DNA of 64,000 nucleotides, taken from positions 36,613,467 to 36,677,466 of the forward strand of contig NC_056758.1 of NCBI RefSeq assembly GCF_018687715.1, written 5' to 3'. Position 1 is the stretch's first letter. Each line of letters opens with the position of its first letter. The notes under the pieces were generated by a model, which had not been told where the DNA came from, did not search any database, and saw only the letters and a list, made by a program, of their open reading frames with translations. Source of the DNA: Carya illinoinensis (lineage: Eukaryota; Streptophyta; Magnoliopsida; Fagales; Juglandaceae). The translations under genes and the position numbers were made by a program. This document shows, piece after piece, positions 60,635 to 64,000 of this stretch.

Positions 60635-61335
60635 CTATCCCATTACAGAAGCTTTAGATTTTACATTTCGAGGATGGCTAGCCTTGCGAAGTTGAGGGTT
60701 TTCAATAGAATACACAAGAAGGTTTCCATCTTTTGTCCCAGCTAAGAAGCATTCTTCTGGGGTAACTGTTAAAGATGTTATTATCTTTCCAACTCCATTA
60801 TACCGTTTGATAATCTCAAGTGAGTTCATAGAGCGTACAACTATCTGCCCTTGGTCACCTGCACAAACCAAGAACTCACCGCAACCACTCAGTTCTACAC
60901 AATTGAGGCGTCCATTGGAATCAGATGCGGCCAGATGTTTTCCATTAATAGAATAAAGGTGCAAACTGAGATCATCATCAGCATAAAACACAATTCGCCC
61001 ATGCTGAGAGGCAACAAGCTTTGACAAGGCACTGCCAGAAGGATGGCGTAGGGATCTTACATATCTTCCCTCCCCAAGGGTATGGAAAACACAAGTTCCA
61101 TCTTTTGACCCACTGATAACTATATCAAGCTCCACACTAACATATAAGCATGTAATTATATCATCGTGCCCACAAAGAATATGGAAGGGAGTTTCAACAA
61201 TAACATAGTCTTTACGAGGTAGCTCTGTATGTGAGTTACGCATTCTCTTTTCTGGGGTTCTACCACGGAAAACTTCCCACACCATGACTGTAGTGTCATA
61301 ACTTCCAGTTGCAAGGATGCTCCCATCAGATGTCA
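60635..61335 (-). CDS. BEACH domain protein C2-like, last coding exon (WD40 repeats), partial
   Basis: The terminal exon of a large BEACH-WD40 protein (neurobeachin/LRBA-like). Plant homologues act in endomembrane trafficking and vacuolar transport. Visible WD40 repeats: VTSDGSILATGSYDTTVMVW, HILCGHDDIITCLYVSVELD and IVISGSKDGTCVFHTL, LVASQHGRIVFYADDDLSLH, LNCVELSGCGEFLVCAGDQG and QIVVRSMNSLEIIKRY, IITSLTVTPEECFLAGTKDG with LLVYSIENPQLR, ending KASVMG. The exon begins after TTCTGCAG at 61335, completing a Val codon; the in-frame ATG at 61354 lies in the intron and is not a start. Upstream exons (BEACH, PH, ARM regions) lie beyond the window, past a LINE. No lesions in this exon. Confidence 0.85.
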
Positions 61336-61497
61336 CTGCAGAATTATAATTCACCTTCAGTGGTTTCTATAGTAAACAAAGAGCTAAGGTAACAAAACAC
61401 TACGCAGAAGGAAAAAAAAAATACACATAATGTATTTTGGATGGAAACAAGATCACGCATTGCAATGCAGGAGTGCATCACTCATATGAAGCATACA

Positions 61498-61548
61498 TAT
61501 GATAGTTTTTTTTTTTTTTATTAGGGGAAGAGGTTGCTAACATGCACC
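61498..61548 (-). mobile_element. 51-bp retroposed insert with a 15-bp target duplication
   Basis: CATATGAAGCATACA occurs at 61483-61497 and again at 61549-61563. The insert read on the minus strand is GGTGCATGTTAGCAACCTCT, TCCCCTAAT, a run of 14 A, CTATCATA. That is a poly(A)-tailed, extremely 5'-truncated retroposon (LINE or SINE) in an intron of the BEACH gene. Confidence 0.75.
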
Positions 61549-61812
61549 CATATGAAGCATACACAGCGGTAACAGCAAATGATGAATCCAATGAGAAAAC
61601 AACAATTCTACTTCCCAAAACTCATTACATATAAACTTCAAGCTCTTGATATTTCAACAGGGTTTATTTTAACTTCCTTTGAATCTTCACAGAAAAAGTT
61701 TCCCCTCCATACAAACAAAGTTTTCTATACAACCAAAAACTTCAATGAGGCCTGGTGGGATTAAGCGGTGAGATCACGACTGAGCAGTGAGTTGTAGGGG
61801 TCGCGGAGTAGG

Positions 61813-63485
61813 ATGGGGTTCAGAAGCAATTTAGATATAGAATCGAAAAAATTCAGTTTGAGGAAGGAAGGAAGCTCCTTGCTCGTTACAGAAAGTAGCT
61901 GGAAGATAGTTAAGGAAGTGAGACTTGGAATGGTTTTGGTGCAATGGTTTGCTAAAGCATTGGAGGAGTGTCTGAAGGGGGGAACGAAGGATTTTTATAC
62001 CACATCAAGGGAGGGTGCCAGCAGCTTCATTGCATAGAAGTGTTCAAATCTCAATGGCCATTTCATGGCGTTATTAGAATACACTGGGGGTGGAAAGCAA
62101 AATTTAATCTCTGTACTGGAGGACATGGAGGGGACGGGGTGGAGGATGACAAATGCGTTGAGGGAGGCCATTTCGGGGGAGGGGATTGCGTTTCGTAACT
62201 CGGGCAAAGTATTAAAAATTGTCGAGGATGGGGAGTCAAACACAAAGTCAGTTGTACAAGGAGGCCCTGGTGCAAATGAGGGCGCTGATGCAGTCCGAAG
62301 TGCAATATTCACGTGGAGGGGCTGGTGGTGGTAAAACTCAACAGCAAAACATGGTGAGATGCCTACAAGGTTAGGGAACGGAAATGGCCCAATACACTAC
62401 GGGTTCAGACTAGGTGCACTGGAAGGGAGGTAGTGGCAGGCCCGTTGTCGCTCAGGTAGATGATGGTGTGCAAAGTACTCTAAAGGGCATGCAATCCCAA
62501 CTGACAGATTTGCAGGAGAAAGTGCCTGCTCTAATACGCAGTGTTGAGGAGGATAAGGCTATGGGCTTGGGCTTTGCCCTAGGAATGATATTGAGCCTAA
62601 CAAACATATGGTGTAGGCAAGAAAGCTGGCTTCAACCCGTGGGAGTAATAAGCAACCAAGGGACCTGGCAAGGTCTGATGGGCCTCGGGTAGCAGGTTCG
62701 TCAAAAGACCATGAAAGGGCTGGTGGCCCAAAGATACTAAGGGGCCCACGATCTGGGCTTTAGCTCATGGAAGAAAACAAAGGGAAGTCCACGATGTGTG
62801 TTCAGCACGTGTGGAGAGTGAGAAGTGGGGACGTGGCTGGGCCTTCTACCGATGGGAGGCTCTTGATCTCGCCGGCAAAGGTCCCGATAGATAAGACCAA
62901 AGCCACAAAACCGTCGATGGTGGCTTAGACGACAAACTTGATAGAGAGAGAGGTGTTGGCAAAAGAGTCCAAAATGGATATTGTTTATGCTGCATCATCA
63001 GACGTCGGATCCTAGGCCAAACAAGGCCGACAGACAGCAAGGGTGAGTCTCCTCTTGAGACCCAGGTGGTTTCCTTGCCAGTGAAGGTGTCGCAGCATCT
63101 GGAAGTGGCTCGTACGTTGTTTATTGAAGCAGAGAACACATATGAGGTTTCAAAGGGGCTTTCTCAGATGTTAGTGCCTATAACGGACCCCTCTAAGTGG
63201 GGTGGTAGGTCCAATTTTGTTGAGGAAGAAATGAGGGTGCCATTGCAGTCACAGTGGACACCCAGGGACGTGATAGACATGGCTGGGGAGCCAGTACCCC
63301 TAAGCTGCTTTTTGTTAGGTTAGTATAGTGTCTCTTATTGGGTTTTACACAAGGCAAAGGCAATACAACATTGTGTGGGAATTAAATGCGAGGACTTTAA
63401 AAAACAATTCATGGCTTTGCTCACAACCATTGAAGATGGGCATGTTCAGCAAAAGAAATCAGGTTCTAAAAAACAGAGGGAGTAG
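61813..63485 (+). pseudogene. LINE ORF1-like (nucleic-acid-binding) protein, broken
   Basis: The N-terminal piece (MGFRSNLDIESKKFSLRKEG, TESSWKIVKEVRLGM, WFAKALEECLKGGTKDFYTT, SREGASSFIA) is followed by an in-frame TAG at 62035-62037 and continues NGHFMALLEYTGGGKQNLIS, EDMEGTGWRMTNALREAISG to 62334. Later pieces (TLKGMQSQLTDLQEKVPALI, VPITDPSKWGGRSN-like) lie in other frames. The layout resembles plant LINE ORF1 with a DUF4283-type N-terminus. No CCHC knuckle is seen. Not functional as read. Confidence 0.6.
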
Positions 63486-63569
63486 AAGAGACTAACTTGG
63501 TCTCTAATTTATGAAGGTAGCTCAAGCAAAGAAAGAACCAAAGGGAAGGGAATAGCATCGTCTTTATGA

Positions 63570-64000
63570 AGCCCAAATTATTTCTTGGAATGTCCAAGGG
63601 CTCAACGAGGCTAGTAAGTGTTTTTGGGTGAAAAACTTACTTTGTGAGTGAAAGGCGGACATTGTGTGTTTACAAGAGATTAAGCTAGAACTTCTTACAA
63701 TAAAAATTGTTCAAATTTTATGGACTTGTACCTATGTGGATTGGGCTTACTTAGCATCTGATGGGGCTTTGGGAGGCATATTAATTATGTGGGATAGAAG
63801 AATGGTACAGAAAATGGAGGAATTCAATGGGCAGTACTCAGTGGTTTGTTACTTCAAGAACATGGAAGATAATTTTTTGTGGGTGTTCCCTGGCATCTAT
63901 GGGCCGAACCTAAATAGCAATAGAAGACTTCTATGGGAGGAAATAGTGGAAAGTCATAGTTGGTGGGATACACTAGGGTGCATAGGTGGTGATTTTAATG
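63570..64000 (+). pseudogene. LINE ORF2 endonuclease domain, start only
   Basis: Readable motifs: QIISWNVQGLNEASKCFWVK, ADIVCLQEIKLE (with the catalytic QE-K), WAYLASDGALGGILIMWDRR, VFPGIYGPNLNSNRRLLWEE and finally IGGDFN at the window edge. This is the apurinic/apyrimidinic-type endonuclease of L1 LINEs, which nicks target DNA. A TGA interrupts it near 63650 (NLLCE, stop, KADIV). The RT would follow beyond the window. Confidence 0.85.

Larger units (their letters stand above)
61750..64000 (+). mobile_element. L1-type LINE, 5' part, running off the window
   Basis: Plus strand, in the intron of the BEACH gene and antisense to it. ORF1-like protein begins at 61813 and ORF2 begins near 63570; the element continues past the window edge. 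5' boundary approximate. Because it keeps ORF1, it is far less 5'-truncated than the LINE at 16447, although both ORFs carry stops. Confidence 0.8.

Noticed and set aside
61336..61354. ATG at 61354 as the start of the BEACH WD40 protein
   Set aside because: A splice acceptor (TTCTGCAG) ends at 61336 and the WD40 repeat continues into a preceding exon, so the ATG is intronic.

Overview
This is a window of a plant nuclear genome, almost certainly a dicot. It is AT-rich and spliced, with GT-AG introns, plant-type GATA/TIFY/CCT transcription factors, a family-1 glycosyltransferase with a PSPG box, a PPR remnant, and L1-type LINE, Copia, Ty3/gypsy, Helitron and MITE sequences. Repeat style would fit a woody species (possibly Fagales), but nothing in the window fixes the family.

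Layout. 1-2.3 kb: a dead PPR gene (minus strand), itself broken by a 212-bp MITE with a perfect 9-bp target duplication. 3.97-10.34 kb and 12.5-20.25 kb: two tandem, co-oriented (minus) paralogues encoding TIFY + CCT + GATA-zinc-finger transcription factors (356 and 306 aa as I splice them). They share intron positions, and their introns are loaded with LINE tails, MITEs and one 2.56-kb LINE with a 19-bp target duplication.

22.2-41 kb: one large decayed Helitron on the minus strand. It carries a RepHel protein (basic N-terminus, Rep, PIF1-type helicase) followed by an RPA1-like protein whose 3' half is duplicated, and it ends in a hairpin + CTAG terminus. An 8,856-bp LTR retrotransposon (LTRs 3,303 bp each, apparently identical; 5-bp duplication CATAA) is nested inside the Rep gene. 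It is a non-autonomous Ty3/gypsy-like element with an initiator-Met primer site, and its LTRs carry six tandem hairpin units.

41-49 kb: gene-poor, AT-rich DNA with MITEs, short tandem repeats and a CT-rich leader-like stretch. 49.09-54.64 kb: a decayed Copia element (217-bp LTRs, duplication AAAAG) with a badly eroded pol but an intact antisense 141-aa ORF.

The most interesting signal is that this antisense ORF, with its TATA box and leader, also occurs (about 75% protein identity, 142 aa, intact) inside the nested gypsy-like element at 34.6 kb. A predicted coiled-coil protein of unknown function is therefore carried, under its own promoter-like sequence and antisense to the host element, by two different LTR retrotransposons. 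Both copies stay open while the Copia pol around one of them is full of stops.

55.77-57.15 kb: an intact, intronless UGT91-like glycosyltransferase. 58.5-61.3 kb: the 3' end (minus strand) of a BEACH-WD40 gene resembling BEACH domain protein C2, with a probable 1.7-kb intron in its 3' UTR. From about 61.75 kb to the window edge: the 5' part of an L1-type LINE (ORF1 and the start of the endonuclease domain), sitting in the next intron of the BEACH gene.
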